41,023 nucleotides of DNA from Ruminimicrobiellum sp045223915. GTDB taxonomy: Bacteria > Elusimicrobiota > Endomicrobiia > Endomicrobiales > Endomicrobiaceae. Below are positions 15,355-24,700 of the stretch, in pieces (the stretch's first letter is position 1; every line of letters begins with the position of its first letter). The stretch spans positions 1-41,023 of the forward strand of contig JBGUZU010000023.1 in NCBI GenBank assembly GCA_045223915.1, written 5' to 3'. The translations under genes and the position numbers were made by a program. The notes under the pieces are model-generated. The model was not told the DNA's origin. It worked only from the letters and a program-made list of their open reading frames with translations, and did no database searches.

Positions 15355-16350
15355 TCAAAAATTAATTTTTAATATACAAGCACCCCAAGTAAGACCTGCT
15401 CCGAAAGCAACCAATTCTACCAAATTGCCTTTTTTTATTCTACCTTCCCGGTATGCTTCGTCCAATGCAACTATTGTTGTTGCCGCGGACATATTTCCGT
15501 ATTTATGAACATTTACATATACTTTTTCTTTTGTAACACCTGCTTTTTTAGCTACCGCTTCTATAATTCTTATGTTCGCCTGATGCGGTATATATAAATC
15601 TATATCATTATCCGTTAACCCTACAAGTTCCTGTGCTTTGTTTACCGCCAAAGCCATCTTCGAAACGGCAACTTTGAAAACTTCTTTTCCCAACATTTTA
15701 ACAAAATGAAGTCTTTGTTCAACCGTTTCTTTTGTTGTAGGTATTGCAGATCCGCCTGCCGGAATATTTAAAATATCGGTATGAGTTCCATCCGTACCTA
15801 AATATGTTGAAACGATATCGTTTTCGGTTTCGGATGCTTCAAATATCATAGCTCCGGCACCATCGCCGAACAAAACGCATGTATTTCTGTCTGTCCAATC
15901 GGTTACTCTTGAAAGAGCTTCAACACCTACAAGGAGTATTCTTTTGTACATTCCGGAAGAAATAAATGCTTTTGCTATTGATACACCATATATAAATCCC
16001 GAACATGCAGCTGAGATATCAAAAGCAACCGCATTAAATGCTTTCAATTTTTTTTGTAAGTAACAAGCAGTTGAAGGCATAGGTGCATCCGGGCTTATTG
16101 TTGCAAGAATAATTAAGTCTATATCATCAACGGAAATTTTTGCTTTTTCTATTGCCTTTAAAGATGCTTTGTATGCCAAATCCGATGTGTTTTCATCTTT
16201 GGCAGCTATTCTTCTTTCTTTTATACCGGTTCTTGTGGAAATCCATTCATCGGAAGTTTCCACCATTTTTTCCAAATCGAAGTTTGTTAAAACTTTTTCC
16301 GGAACATACGAACCTGATGATAAAATTTTTACACCGATTTTTTTATCCAT
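15355..16350 (-). CDS. fabH: 3-oxoacyl-ACP synthase III
   Basis: 331 aa. Catalytic triad visible: Cys116 in DISAACSGFIYG, His256 in IPHQANIRIIEA, Asn286 in YGNMSAATT; C-terminal GAGLTWGACILKI is typical. Condenses acetyl-CoA (or a branched primer) with malonyl-ACP to start fatty acid synthesis. Starts 7 nt after plsX and runs directly into fabD; ribosome site weak, so coupling is likely. Confidence 0.97.
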   Translation of the reverse strand: MDKKIGVKILSSGSYVPEKVLTNFDLEKMVETSDEWISTRTGIKERRIAAKDENTSDLAYKASLKAIEKAKISVDDIDLIILATISPDAPMPSTACYLQKKLKAFNAVAFDISAACSGFIYGVSIAKAFISSGMYKRILLVGVEALSRVTDWTDRNTCVLFGDGAGAMIFEASETENDIVSTYLGTDGTHTDILNIPAGGSAIPTTKETVEQRLHFVKMLGKEVFKVAVSKMALAVNKAQELVGLTDNDIDLYIPHQANIRIIEAVAKKAGVTKEKVYVNVHKYGNMSAATTIVALDEAYREGRIKKGNLVELVAFGAGLTWGACILKINF

Positions 16351-16357
16351 TACTATT

Positions 16358-17365
16358 TTATCCGTTAAAACTATTTATTTCTTCTTCTATTTTCTTATTT
16401 ATGTTATTTTTTGCAAATTTCGCAGCTGAAATTAAAGCATTTTTTACTGCTCTTGAATTAGATTTCCCATGACCTATTATACATGGACCATTTACACCAA
16501 GTAACGGGGCTCCACCTATATCATCATAGTCGGTTTTTTTCTTAACTTTTTTCATGGCAAGTTTTAAGAAAGGTGCGGCTCCCCAATATAAAGGATTACT
16601 TTTTATACTATTCTTTATAAGCTTCGACATCATCTCAGCAATGCCTTCACTTGTTTTCAAAAAGACATTACCCACAAACCCATCGCAAACAATAACATCA
16701 GCTTTGGATTTAGGGACATCACCACCTTCTATATTGCCTATAAAGTTCAAGTTTGCTTTCTTTAAAAGTTCACTTGCCTGCAAAGTTAATTCGTTACCTT
16801 TTGTATCTTCTTCACCTATAGACAAAACCGCAACTTTAGGATTTCTTATTCCCATTACACTCTTTGAATAAATATTTCCCATTATTCCAAATTGTAAAAG
16901 ATGTTCCGGCTTACAATCTACATTTGCACCGGCATCAGCAATAATACATCTTCCGCTTATAGTAGGAAAAGGAACTGAAATTACCGGTCTTGAAACGCCG
17001 GGTATTCTTTTTAAATATAAAAGTGATACTGCCATGGCAGCACCGGAGTTCCCCATTGAAACAAATGCATCTGCTTTACCTTCCGCAACCAATTTGCAGC
17101 AAACCGCCATTGAAGAATCTTTTTTGTGTCTGGCAGCATTTGCCGGATGTTCATCCATTTCAATAACTTCGGTTGCATTTACAACAGATATTCTTTCTTT
17201 AGGAAACTTATATTTTCTTGACCACTTTTCCAATTGAGCGGCAATAATATCCTCTTTACCGACAAGTATAACATCATTGTCGGTTTGCTTAACAGCAAGG
17301 ATTGCACCTTCTACATTTATATCAGGTGCTCTGTCTCCGCCCATTACATCAAGAGCAAGAATCAT
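16358..17365 (-). CDS. plsX: Phosphate acyltransferase PlsX
   Basis: 335 aa. N-terminal LALDVMGGDRAPD, then AFVSMGNSGAAMAVSLL, CIIADAGANVDCKPEHLLQF and the C-terminal GGAPLLGVNGPCIIGHGKS are PlsX hallmarks. Makes acyl-phosphate from acyl-ACP for PlsY in phospholipid synthesis. ATG is one base after the rpmF stop, with AGGAAG inside the rpmF 3' end, so the two are coupled. Confidence 0.97.
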   Translation of the reverse strand: MILALDVMGGDRAPDINVEGAILAVKQTDNDVILVGKEDIIAAQLEKWSRKYKFPKERISVVNATEVIEMDEHPANAARHKKDSSMAVCCKLVAEGKADAFVSMGNSGAAMAVSLLYLKRIPGVSRPVISVPFPTISGRCIIADAGANVDCKPEHLLQFGIMGNIYSKSVMGIRNPKVAVLSIGEEDTKGNELTLQASELLKKANLNFIGNIEGGDVPKSKADVIVCDGFVGNVFLKTSEGIAEMMSKLIKNSIKSNPLYWGAAPFLKLAMKKVKKKTDYDDIGGAPLLGVNGPCIIGHGKSNSRAVKNALISAAKFAKNNINKKIEEEINSFNG

Positions 17366-17366
17366 T

Positions 17367-17603
17367 TTACTTTGCTTCCTCTTGTGCTTCTTTTGCTTGT
17401 TGTTCTTTAGCTTTAGATTTTTTTACTTTTCTGGGAACTACCAATTTCCCGTTATAAAATCCGCATTCAGGACAAACTTTGTGAGGCATCTTCGGTGCTC
17501 CGCAGTTTGAACATTTGCTGGAATTTTCAGCTTCTATTTTTGAATTTGCAGATCTTCTGCTGTCCCTACGATGAGGAGTGTGTTTTCTTTTTGGATTTGG
17601 CAT
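17367..17603 (-). CDS. rpmF: Ribosomal protein bL32
   Basis: 78 aa. Begins MPNPKRKHTPHRRDSRR, followed by a four-Cys zinc ribbon (CSNCGAPKMPHKVCPECG) and the GFYNGK signature. A Lys/Ala/Glu-rich tail of ~20 residues makes it longer than the usual ~57-60 aa. GGAGGG precedes the ATG. Its place between yceD and plsX is the widespread link between ribosome and lipid genes. Confidence 0.97.
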   Translation of the reverse strand: MPNPKRKHTPHRRDSRRSANSKIEAENSSKCSNCGAPKMPHKVCPECGFYNGKLVVPRKVKKSKAKEQQAKEAQEEAK

Positions 17604-17615
17604 TTTTCCCTCCGA

Positions 17616-18080
17616 TTATATTTTTAATTTTTTTATTTTTGACCACTTTTCGGCAACAAATTCATCTTTCATTTTTTGTTCACAAAAGCAATCTTTTTCA
17701 TTTCTATTATTACCGCAAACAGGGCATAACCCTTTGCAATCATTTTTACATAACGGTTTCATGGGAATATTTAATAAAACAGATTCTCTCATTTCTTCCG
17801 CTATATCATACTCATATTCTTCTTTAGTAAAAGAACATTCAAAAGGTATCTTTATGTTTTGTTCAAACTCTTTTAAACATCTTGAACATTCAAAAGACAT
17901 TGTTCCGGTTATGTTTCCGGTAACACTTATAACATCATCATACTTATTTGCTTCAAAAGAAAAAACGAGATTAGCCGACTTTATAATTTCCTTATCATAC
18001 TCAAAAGGAAAGGGTTTATTTTCGACGACTAATTTCTTACTTTTCTTAAAATCATCAAAACTTACTAACAATTTTTCCAT
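17616..18080 (-). CDS. yceD: YceD/DUF177 family protein
   Basis: 154 aa. Family features: CSRCLKEFEQNIKIPFECSF and a C-terminal Cys cluster (CKNDCKGLCPVCGNNRNEKDC) likely to bind metal. DUF177 proteins almost always precede rpmF, as here (12-nt gap), and in plants and bacteria are tied to 23S rRNA maturation; the exact role is not settled. First gene behind the consensus promoter at 18099-18127; the leader is only about 10 nt. Confidence 0.92.
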   Translation of the reverse strand: MEKLLVSFDDFKKSKKLVVENKPFPFEYDKEIIKSANLVFSFEANKYDDVISVTGNITGTMSFECSRCLKEFEQNIKIPFECSFTKEEYEYDIAEEMRESVLLNIPMKPLCKNDCKGLCPVCGNNRNEKDCFCEQKMKDEFVAEKWSKIKKLKI

Positions 18081-18098
18081 AACCTAAATTAAGTTTAG

Positions 18099-18127
18099 AT
18101 TATATTTGTTAGTTTTCTTTTTGTCAA
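18099..18127 (-). promoter_or_regulatory. Perfect consensus sigma70 promoter of the yceD-rpmF-fab operon
   Basis: On the minus strand TTGACA (18122-18127) and TATAAT (18099-18104) are separated by exactly 17 nt; both hexamers match consensus 6/6. A start of transcription about 7 nt after the -10 would leave a leader of only ~10-12 nt before the yceD ATG at 18080, with no room for a normal ribosome site. Confidence 0.85.
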
Positions 18128-18206
18128 TACCCTTCGAAAAATATACATATATAATAATATGTATGTTTTTTAATGTTACCTAAATTTTATAAATTTTGCA
18201 AACACA

Positions 18207-18355
18207 AAAATTGCCTTTGGCAATTTTGGAAGATTTGAAGATTGGAAGAATAGAAGATTAGAAGGAAAGAAGAAAGCTAAATAATAACAAAATTTGCAAA
18301 GCAAATTTTACAACTTAACTTCCAATCCTCCAATCTTCTAATCATCTAATCTTCT
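18207..18355. repeat. Compound intergenic repeat block 5 (divergent yceD/rpsO gap)
   Basis: Two 3-base-loop hairpins (18207-18227 arms TTGCC/GGCAA; 18289-18309 arms TTTGC/GCAAA) flank a GGAAGATT/GAAGATTAG octamer array (18228-18275); a second, inverse array (AATCCTCC/AATCTTCT, 18317-18355) follows. Same plan as block 1. It lies between the two divergent promoters and holds no gene. Confidence 0.75.
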
Positions 18356-18365
18356 AGGCTGGTTG

Positions 18366-18394
18366 TTTACTTTTAAAAATCAATTTTGTAAAAT
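18366..18394 (+). promoter_or_regulatory. Candidate promoter for rpsO-pnp-accB
   Basis: TTTACT (18366-18371), 17-nt spacer, TAAAAT (18389-18394); 4/6 and 5/6 matches to consensus, about 68 nt before the rpsO ATG, in an otherwise AT-only stretch where chance matches are common. Confidence 0.4.
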
Positions 18395-18461
18395 ATTTGC
18401 TTAGTTTAAATAGTTTGAAAATTAAAAATTATTTAGCAATTTATATTTGGGGGAGAAGTAA

Positions 18462-18722
18462 ATGGCATTTCAAAAGAAAGAAGTAGTAGAAAAATTTAAA
18501 ACACATGCAACCGATACAGGTTCACCTGAAGTTCAAGTTGCATTGTTGACAACAAGAATCAATTATTTGGCAAATCATTTTAAAAAGTTTCCTAAGGATT
18601 TTGCTTCAAGAGTAGGTTTCTTAAAGATGATTGGTCAAAGAAGAAGACTTCTTGATTATTTAAAAAGAACAGACAAAGAGTCTTACACAGCTATTTTGAA
18701 AAAATTAGACTTAAGAAAGTAA
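18462..18722 (+). CDS. rpsO: Ribosomal protein uS15
   Basis: 86 aa, standard length. HATDTGSPEVQVALLTTRI and the QRRRLLDYLKR core are diagnostic. Binds 16S rRNA helices 20-22 early in 30S assembly. GGGGGAG lies ~5 nt before the ATG. Followed by pnp, the near-universal rpsO-pnp order, across an 85-nt hairpin. Confidence 0.98.
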   Translation: MAFQKKEVVEKFKTHATDTGSPEVQVALLTTRINYLANHFKKFPKDFASRVGFLKMIGQRRRLLDYLKRTDKESYTAILKKLDLRK

Positions 18723-18732
18723 AAAAAATTTA

Positions 18733-18817
18733 AGTCCGTCGTAAACACAAAGGATGCACTCAATTCCATTATATATGTAGTTGTGTGGATCTTTTGTGTG
18801 ATGTTTATAGGCGGACT
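18733..18817 (+). promoter_or_regulatory. Long imperfect hairpin in the rpsO-pnp leader (possible RNase III site)
   Basis: The 5' half AGTCCG (18733-18738), TAAACA and CACAAA pairs, with a few bulges, to the 3' half TTTGTG, TGTTTA and CGGACT (18812-18817). The stem covers nearly the whole intergenic region and stops 3 nt before the pnp ribosome site (GGAG 18821-18824). Position and shape match the E. coli leader hairpin cut by RNase III for PNPase autoregulation. Confidence 0.7.
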
Positions 18818-18829
18818 GATGGAGTAAAA

Positions 18830-20890
18830 ATGGAACAAATAAAAACATCGTTGATTGTTGCAGGCAAAGAAATTTCCATTGAATCGGGCAAACTCGCAAA
18901 ACAAGCTAACGGTGCTTGTGTTGTTAGAGTTGGCGACACTATGGTATTGGTTACTGCGGTTGCATCATCAACACCAAAAGAAGGAACGGATTTCATGCCG
19001 TTAACCGTAGACTACAAGGAAAGAGCTTATTCTACCGGAAGATTTCCGGGCGGTTTCTTTAAAAGAGAAGCCAAACCGAAAGAAAGTGAAATTCTTGTAA
19101 GCAGACTTATAGACAGAAGTATCAGACCGTTATTTTCGGAATTTTGGAGAAACGATACTCAGATAGTTGCAATGGTAATATCTCATGATGGAGAAAATCC
19201 GTCTGATATTATAAGTATAATAGGTGCATCTGTTGCACTTCATCTTTCAAACATACCTTTTGAAAAAGATATCGCTTCTGTAAGAATAGGAAGAATCAAC
19301 GGAGAATTCGTTGTAAATCCTACAATCCAGGAAAGAGAACAATCCGATTTGGATTTGGTTGTTAGCGGAACCGAAGAAGCTTTAACAATGGTTGAAGCAG
19401 GTGCATCGGAACTTTCCGAACAGGAAATGTTGGATGCATTGAATCTTGCAAAAGAAGAAATCAGCAAAATTTGTAAATTTATAAAAGCTCTTCCTACAAA
19501 GGAAAAACTTCCTATAACGGAACCTGTTATAGATGCAAACTTAAAAGCTGAAGTTGAAGCGGAAACATTGCCTAAAGCTCAAGAGTGTGTAACTATAAAA
19601 GATAAAACAGAAAGAGAAGTTACCTGGGCAACATTCAAAAAAGAAATGCAAGATAAACTTGCCGAAAAATATCCGGAACAATCCGCATTAATAGATTTTG
19701 TTATGGAAGATATTTTTTATAAAGAAGCAAGAAAACTTGTTTTAACAAAAAATATAAGAACTGACGGCAGAGCATTAACGGAAATAAGGCCTATAACTTG
19801 CGAAGTAGGTTATTTACCGAGAGCTCACGGAAGTGCAATATTTACAAGAGGTCAAACACAATCTCTTGCAACCGTTACTTTGGGCAGTCCTGAAGATAAA
19901 CAGGTTATGGACGAATTAACGGGTGAATATAAAGAAAGATTCTTATTACATTATAATTTCCCGGGATATGCAACAGGTGAACCAAAACCTGAAAGATCAC
20001 CCGGAAGAAGAGAAATCGGTCACGGTAATTTGGCAAGAAGAGGTTTAAAACCTGTTCTTCCGGAAGAAAAAGATTTCCCTTATGCAATAAGAATAGTTTC
20101 CGATATTACGGAATCCAACGGTTCATCTTCAATGGCATCCGTTTGCGGCGGTTGTTTGGCATTGCTTGATGCCGGAGTTCCTATTAAGGCAACTTGTGCA
20201 GGTATCGCAATGGGACTTATGAAAGAAGGTGACAACTATGTTATCTTAACCGATATCATGGGAATGGAAGATCATTTAGGTGATATGGATTTTAAAGTTG
20301 TAGGTACAAGAAAAGGTATTACAGCTTTACAAATGGATATAAAAATTGACGGTTTAACAACAGAGATTATGGCAAAAGCTCTTGAACAAGCAAGAGTAGG
20401 AAGAATGGAAATTATCGGTAAGATAGAAGCTACTCTTCCGCAGCCGAGACCTGAACTTTCAAAGTATGCTCCGAGAATGGTATCTTTTGTAATTCCGCAA
20501 AGTAAAATAGGAACCGTAATCGGCCCCGGCGGAAAAACAATAAAAGGTATTCAGGAAAATACCGGAGTTGAAATATCTATTGAAGAAGACGGAACGGTAT
20601 TTATTTCAAGCCCTAATGCTTTAGCTGTTGAAACAGCAAAGAGCATGGTTGAAGGTTTAACGGCGGAAGTTGAAGTAGGAAAAGAATACAAAGGTAAAGT
20701 TACAAGAATTATGAATTTCGGTGCTTTTGTAGAAATTCTTCCGGGAAAAGAAGGTCTTGTTCATATTTCAAAACTTTCCAAGAAACATGTTAAAAAAGTA
20801 GAAGATGTTGTTTCTATCGGTGAAGAAATAGTAGTTAAAGTTGACGAAATAGATAAGCAGGGAAGAATCAATTTAAGTAAAACTATGTAA
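18830..20890 (+). CDS. pnp: Polyribonucleotide nucleotidyltransferase
   Basis: 686 aa from the ATG at 18830, preceded by GGAG; an in-frame ATG at 18801 or the upstream one at 18785 would place the start inside the leader hairpin and add non-homologous residues. Two RNase PH domains (~1-220 and ~300-530; GSAIFTRGQTQSLA, SDITESNGSSSMASVCGG, catalytic Asp pair in EDHLGDMDFKV), KH domain (~550-600, IGPGGKTIKGIQ) and S1 domain (~610-684, IMNFGAFVEILPGKEG). Degrades RNA 3'-5' with phosphate. Forms an operon with rpsO, accB and a winged-helix gene. Confidence 0.97.
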   Translation: MEQIKTSLIVAGKEISIESGKLAKQANGACVVRVGDTMVLVTAVASSTPKEGTDFMPLTVDYKERAYSTGRFPGGFFKREAKPKESEILVSRLIDRSIRPLFSEFWRNDTQIVAMVISHDGENPSDIISIIGASVALHLSNIPFEKDIASVRIGRINGEFVVNPTIQEREQSDLDLVVSGTEEALTMVEAGASELSEQEMLDALNLAKEEISKICKFIKALPTKEKLPITEPVIDANLKAEVEAETLPKAQECVTIKDKTEREVTWATFKKEMQDKLAEKYPEQSALIDFVMEDIFYKEARKLVLTKNIRTDGRALTEIRPITCEVGYLPRAHGSAIFTRGQTQSLATVTLGSPEDKQVMDELTGEYKERFLLHYNFPGYATGEPKPERSPGRREIGHGNLARRGLKPVLPEEKDFPYAIRIVSDITESNGSSSMASVCGGCLALLDAGVPIKATCAGIAMGLMKEGDNYVILTDIMGMEDHLGDMDFKVVGTRKGITALQMDIKIDGLTTEIMAKALEQARVGRMEIIGKIEATLPQPRPELSKYAPRMVSFVIPQSKIGTVIGPGGKTIKGIQENTGVEISIEEDGTVFISSPNALAVETAKSMVEGLTAEVEVGKEYKGKVTRIMNFGAFVEILPGKEGLVHISKLSKKHVKKVEDVVSIGEEIVVKVDEIDKQGRINLSKTM

Positions 20891-20907
20891 TTATAAAAGG
20901 TATAATT

Positions 20908-21366
20908 ATGTCCGCTAAAGAAAATAATTTAGAAGAAAAAGTAAAATCTTTATATGAAGTGATGCAGCAGGAAAAGGTTGAAGAAATAAGAATAGATTCT
21001 TCCGATATGAAGTTGCATATCAGAAGAAAAAATTATTCAAGACCTGTTCAGAGAGTTGCACAAGGACCGGCTCAACCTGTTCAACAAGAAGTTAAAGCTG
21101 ATTCTCAACAAGATGTGGTTGTAGGTGAAAGCACAATAAAATCCCCCATCACGGGTGTGTTTTACAGGTCTCCTTCTCCGACATCTCCGATGTTTGTAAA
21201 AGAAGGTGACGTTGTTGAAGTAGGTAAAACTTTATGTATTGTTGAAGCAATGAAAGTTATGAACGAAATTAAAGCTACTGAAAGAGCAAAGATAGTGAAA
21301 GTTTTGGTAGAAAACGGCGAATCTATAAACAGTCAGCAAGATTTGTTTGTTATAGAAAAAATGTAA
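20908..21366 (+). CDS. accB: Biotin carboxyl carrier protein of acetyl-CoA carboxylase
   Basis: 152 aa. N-terminal helix (residues 1-45, KVKSLYEVMQQEKVEEIRI), Pro/Gln-rich linker (~50-70), biotinyl domain (~75-152) with the AccB thumb (FYRSPSPTSPMFVKEGD) and biotin attachment Lys116 in VEAMKVMNEIKA. Carries carboxybiotin between AccC and AccAD to make malonyl-CoA, the precursor used by the fab operon. It is 17 nt after pnp; unusually, accC does not follow. The thumb argues for AccB over decarboxylase carriers. Confidence 0.93.
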   Translation: MSAKENNLEEKVKSLYEVMQQEKVEEIRIDSSDMKLHIRRKNYSRPVQRVAQGPAQPVQQEVKADSQQDVVVGESTIKSPITGVFYRSPSPTSPMFVKEGDVVEVGKTLCIVEAMKVMNEIKATERAKIVKVLVENGESINSQQDLFVIEKM

Positions 21367-21381
21367 TTTAAGGAAAAGATT

Positions 21382-21582
21382 ATGCAAGACAGAATCGGAA
21401 TGGCAGCAGGTCAAATTTGGCACTTCTTAGATGAAAACGGTGAATCTACACCGATAAAGATTAAAGCACATTTAGGACTTTCAAACACAATGCTTTATTT
21501 GGCATTGGGTTGGCTTTCAAGAGAAGGCAAAGTTAATATTGTACCTTTTGAATACACATACAAAATTTCATTAGTAAGATAA
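21382..21582 (+). CDS. Winged-helix DUF2582 protein
   Basis: 66 aa. IGMAAGQIWHFLDENGE, then IKIKAHLGLSNTMLYLALGWL and REGKVNIVPFEYTYKISL make the short winged-helix domain DUF2582. The family is small, common in Bacteroidota and Elusimicrobiota, and of unknown target; DNA binding is presumed from fold. GGAAAAGATT precedes the ATG. Last gene of the rpsO-pnp-accB unit, 15 nt after accB and 21 nt before the terminator. Confidence 0.85.
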   Translation: MQDRIGMAAGQIWHFLDENGESTPIKIKAHLGLSNTMLYLALGWLSREGKVNIVPFEYTYKISLVR

Positions 21583-21600
21583 CAATTGTATTTAATTATT

Positions 21601-21640
21601 AATAAAACGCTCTCAATTACGGGAGCGTTTTATTTTTTTT
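21601..21640 (+). terminator. Intrinsic terminator of the rpsO-pnp-accB unit
   Basis: Stem AAAACGCTC (21604-21612) with GAGCGTTTT (21623-21631), extended by T-G and C-G pairs, followed by a run of eight T (21633-21640). Confidence 0.92.
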
Positions 21641-21657
21641 GTAATAGTTTTGAATAC

Positions 21658-21693
21658 AAAAAAAGGCAGATGATTTTTTCATCTGCCTTTTTT
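21658..21693. terminator. Bidirectional terminator between convergent units
   Basis: 15-bp stem (21659-21673 with 21679-21693) around a 5-T loop, flanked by A-run on one side and T-run on the other, so it works in both directions. It ends the giant minus-strand gene (stop at 21712) and backs up the plus-strand terminator. Confidence 0.9.
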
Positions 21694-21711
21694 GTTTCTT
21701 TTTTTCTGCGA

Positions 21712-24700
21712 CTATGCAGAAGCCGCTATTGCATGAACATTTCTCATATTAAACAATCCTGCTATCTTGTTTTCTTCTGCTTGCCAGTTCAAATTACCCA
21801 TTGCCAAAATATCCAATATATTATTTCTCTGTTCCGCAGTATAAGTTTTCCCTTCTTCACTTATTGTCTTTCTCAATTGTGCGATATTTATCACAAAATC
21901 TTCCGCACCTTCTTTTGCATAATTTGTCTTATATTCTACCTTTAATATCTCGCTTATAGTCTTTTGATTTCCATTTATCTTCTTCTGATCCAATTCTCCT
22001 ACGGTATTAACTTCCTGTGACTTCATCGCAAACAACAAGCCTCCGGCTATTGCCGTTAATTCTACCGACAATTCTGTTGCAGCTGTGTTTCCGCCTTCTT
22101 TCCTTATATCCATCATTCTACCCATTACTTTGTTCATTATCTCATTATTACTCATACCTTTGACATCTGCTATTCCGAACAATTCACCTATTTCTTTGAT
22201 ACTTATTTCGTTTGCATCAGTCTTACCCATTAATCCGCCTATCGCCTGTACTTCCACGGATTGTACTTTCGGATTGGTTAATGCTTGTACTATTGCTGTC
22301 ATTATCTTTTTCTCTTCCGCACTCATTCCTTTTACTTTATCAAAGACTTCTTCCGCTTTTATTGCTTTCTTAATTCCATCTTGAACAGCAAAACTTACTT
22401 TTCCTAACCTTCTATCAAATACTATTCCGAGGTCTCCTTTTATCTTTCCTTTGAGAGCATCGTTTGCTTTTGCAAATTCTGTTCCGTATCCTTCCAACTT
22501 CTTACTTTCTTTCATTAATGCTCTTATATCGGAACTAAAGAATGCCTTTAACGAGCCGCTTAATTTTCCTAATATTCCGATATCTTTCTTATTCAAACCT
22601 GCTATTATTGCTTTATCTTTTGCTGATAAGCCTTCCTGCATTGCAGCTACTTTTCCTTGTTGTATCGAATAATTATCATTTATATTCCTTACTGCATTTA
22701 TCAAATCATCTACATTTGCTTTAGGATTCGATTCTTTTATTAATTCTAATGCTGCCACTACATCACCCTTCATAACCTTTTGAACTTTTTCGTTTCCTGC
22801 ATCACTGTTTGCCTCTACTCCCATTGCCTTACTTGCCGCAACATATCTCTCATAGTTTTCATATGCAAACCAAACTTCTCTTGTCATATTTTCTTCTTCG
22901 TTTCCTACTCTTACTCTTCCTATCTCTAATACTTTATCCATTATTCCTTTTGCCGCTTCTTCTCCCAATTCTTCACTTAATCTTGCTCGTGCTTGTGCAT
23001 ATGTAGGTGCTACATTGCCCTTTGTATCCTGAGCCTTTGCCCATTGTTTTGTTTCATTTACTACAGCATTATTTGCTTTCTGCAATGTTGCTTCTTCGTT
23101 TGCTTCCATTACATCATTCAAATTATTAAGTATCAATCCTACACTATATCCGCCTTCTTGTGCTGCAGCTTCTCTTAATATCTTATTCTCTCTTACAGAA
23201 TCTACAGATGTTATCTGTACTATATCTCTGTTGAAGAACTCTGAACTAAATCTCGATTTACCGTCTCTGTGTGCAAATCTTCCGTCACCCTGTTCGGATT
23301 GTGTTGCATCCATCTTTTCAAAGTTTACTTTCCACATAGTAGCTTGAACTTTTGCTTCACTTGCCGTAAGATTTTGTTTTGCCTTCAAGCTTTCTACCGC
23401 ACCGCCCATATCTCCGGGGTTCCAACCTCTTCCGAGTAAGCTTACATCTCCCACTATAAATGACACTTCTCCGTTCTTCATTGCATTCTTTAATACTTCT
23501 TGCAATACTTTTATCTTAACATTCATATCTATGTTTGCCAAATCGCTGACACTATAATCTTCTACTCCGTTTGCGGACATCACTTCAGCTACTCTTGCCG
23601 ACGGATATTGTTCTCCGTTGGATAATTTCGTTAATTCGCTGTCAAGTAAGTCTAACGACAAGCTTACTATGTCATCCGGAGATACTCTGGACTCTCCCAA
23701 ACTTTCAGATGTTAATCCTTCTACAATTTGTGTTGTTACATCGGAATTTGCCGTCATTATCAAGTCCACACCGGCTATTCCTTGTGCATTCAATTTCTTT
23801 CTTGCTTGTGCTATTACTTCTGTTATTTCACCTTGTTCTTGAGTCAATGCCGTAGTTACTCCTACTTTCATCGTGTCAGGCATACTTCCGCCTATCTTTC
23901 CATAATCCAAATCTTTTAACAATGTTCTTATCGACGAACTGAATGTTCCGGAGAATCCTACCGACCACTCAAATGCAGCCAATGCTTCCTTGGATGATAT
24001 AAATGTCTCTAATGAAGGTTTATTTATATTATCACAACCTTCCAACAACTCTATCGTCCACATTCCCGGCATATTCAAGCTCTTCATCGGTGTTCCGTTA
24101 TTTGTTATATAAACATTCTGTGCTTTATCGTTACCATCTTTTTCTACCAAATATGAACCTGTTCCGACATTTTTCTTTGCAGTAAATAATGATAATGCAT
24201 CCATTCCGGTTACCAAGAACTCTCTTACTTCCGTTTCCGTTCTAAACACATCACTGTATTCGGCATATATTGTACTTATCAATTCTTCAAGGGCTTTATC
24301 ATACTGCTCTTGAGTAATTACAGGTTTTTCTTCTTGTCCCTTTTGTGCATCTACATCTTCTCCCTCATGTCTTGCTCTAACATCTTCTATCGTTTCTCTT
24401 ATATTTGTTATCATATTATCTTTATAACCGTCTTGTGCCTCTTCCGCTGCCACTGTCCTTATCACTGCATCTTGTCCATCGGCAATCTTTCTGGTTCCTT
24501 TATCACCTTCCGTAAATCTCGACATTTCCGCTATATCTATCTGTTGATCATCAACTTTTACATCAAGTTTATCGTATCCTTCCAAACCTAATAATCTCGA
24601 TCTTACTTCCAAATTCCTTATTGATGAATATTGTTCATTTACTATGTCTCTTACTTGTTGTTCATCCATTTCCAATAATTTCATTGCGGATTTTACAGTT

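Noticed and set aside
18081..18200. Region before yceD examined for a FapR-type operator or riboswitch
   Set aside because: Apart from the promoter, only AT-rich sequence with an ATAC/GTAT-like dyad (around 18143-18165) too weak to name.
21712..23150. C-terminus of the giant protein searched for a nuclease, deaminase or Hint toxin domain
   Set aside because: Only helical, charged sequence seen; no catalytic motif of the known toxin families.
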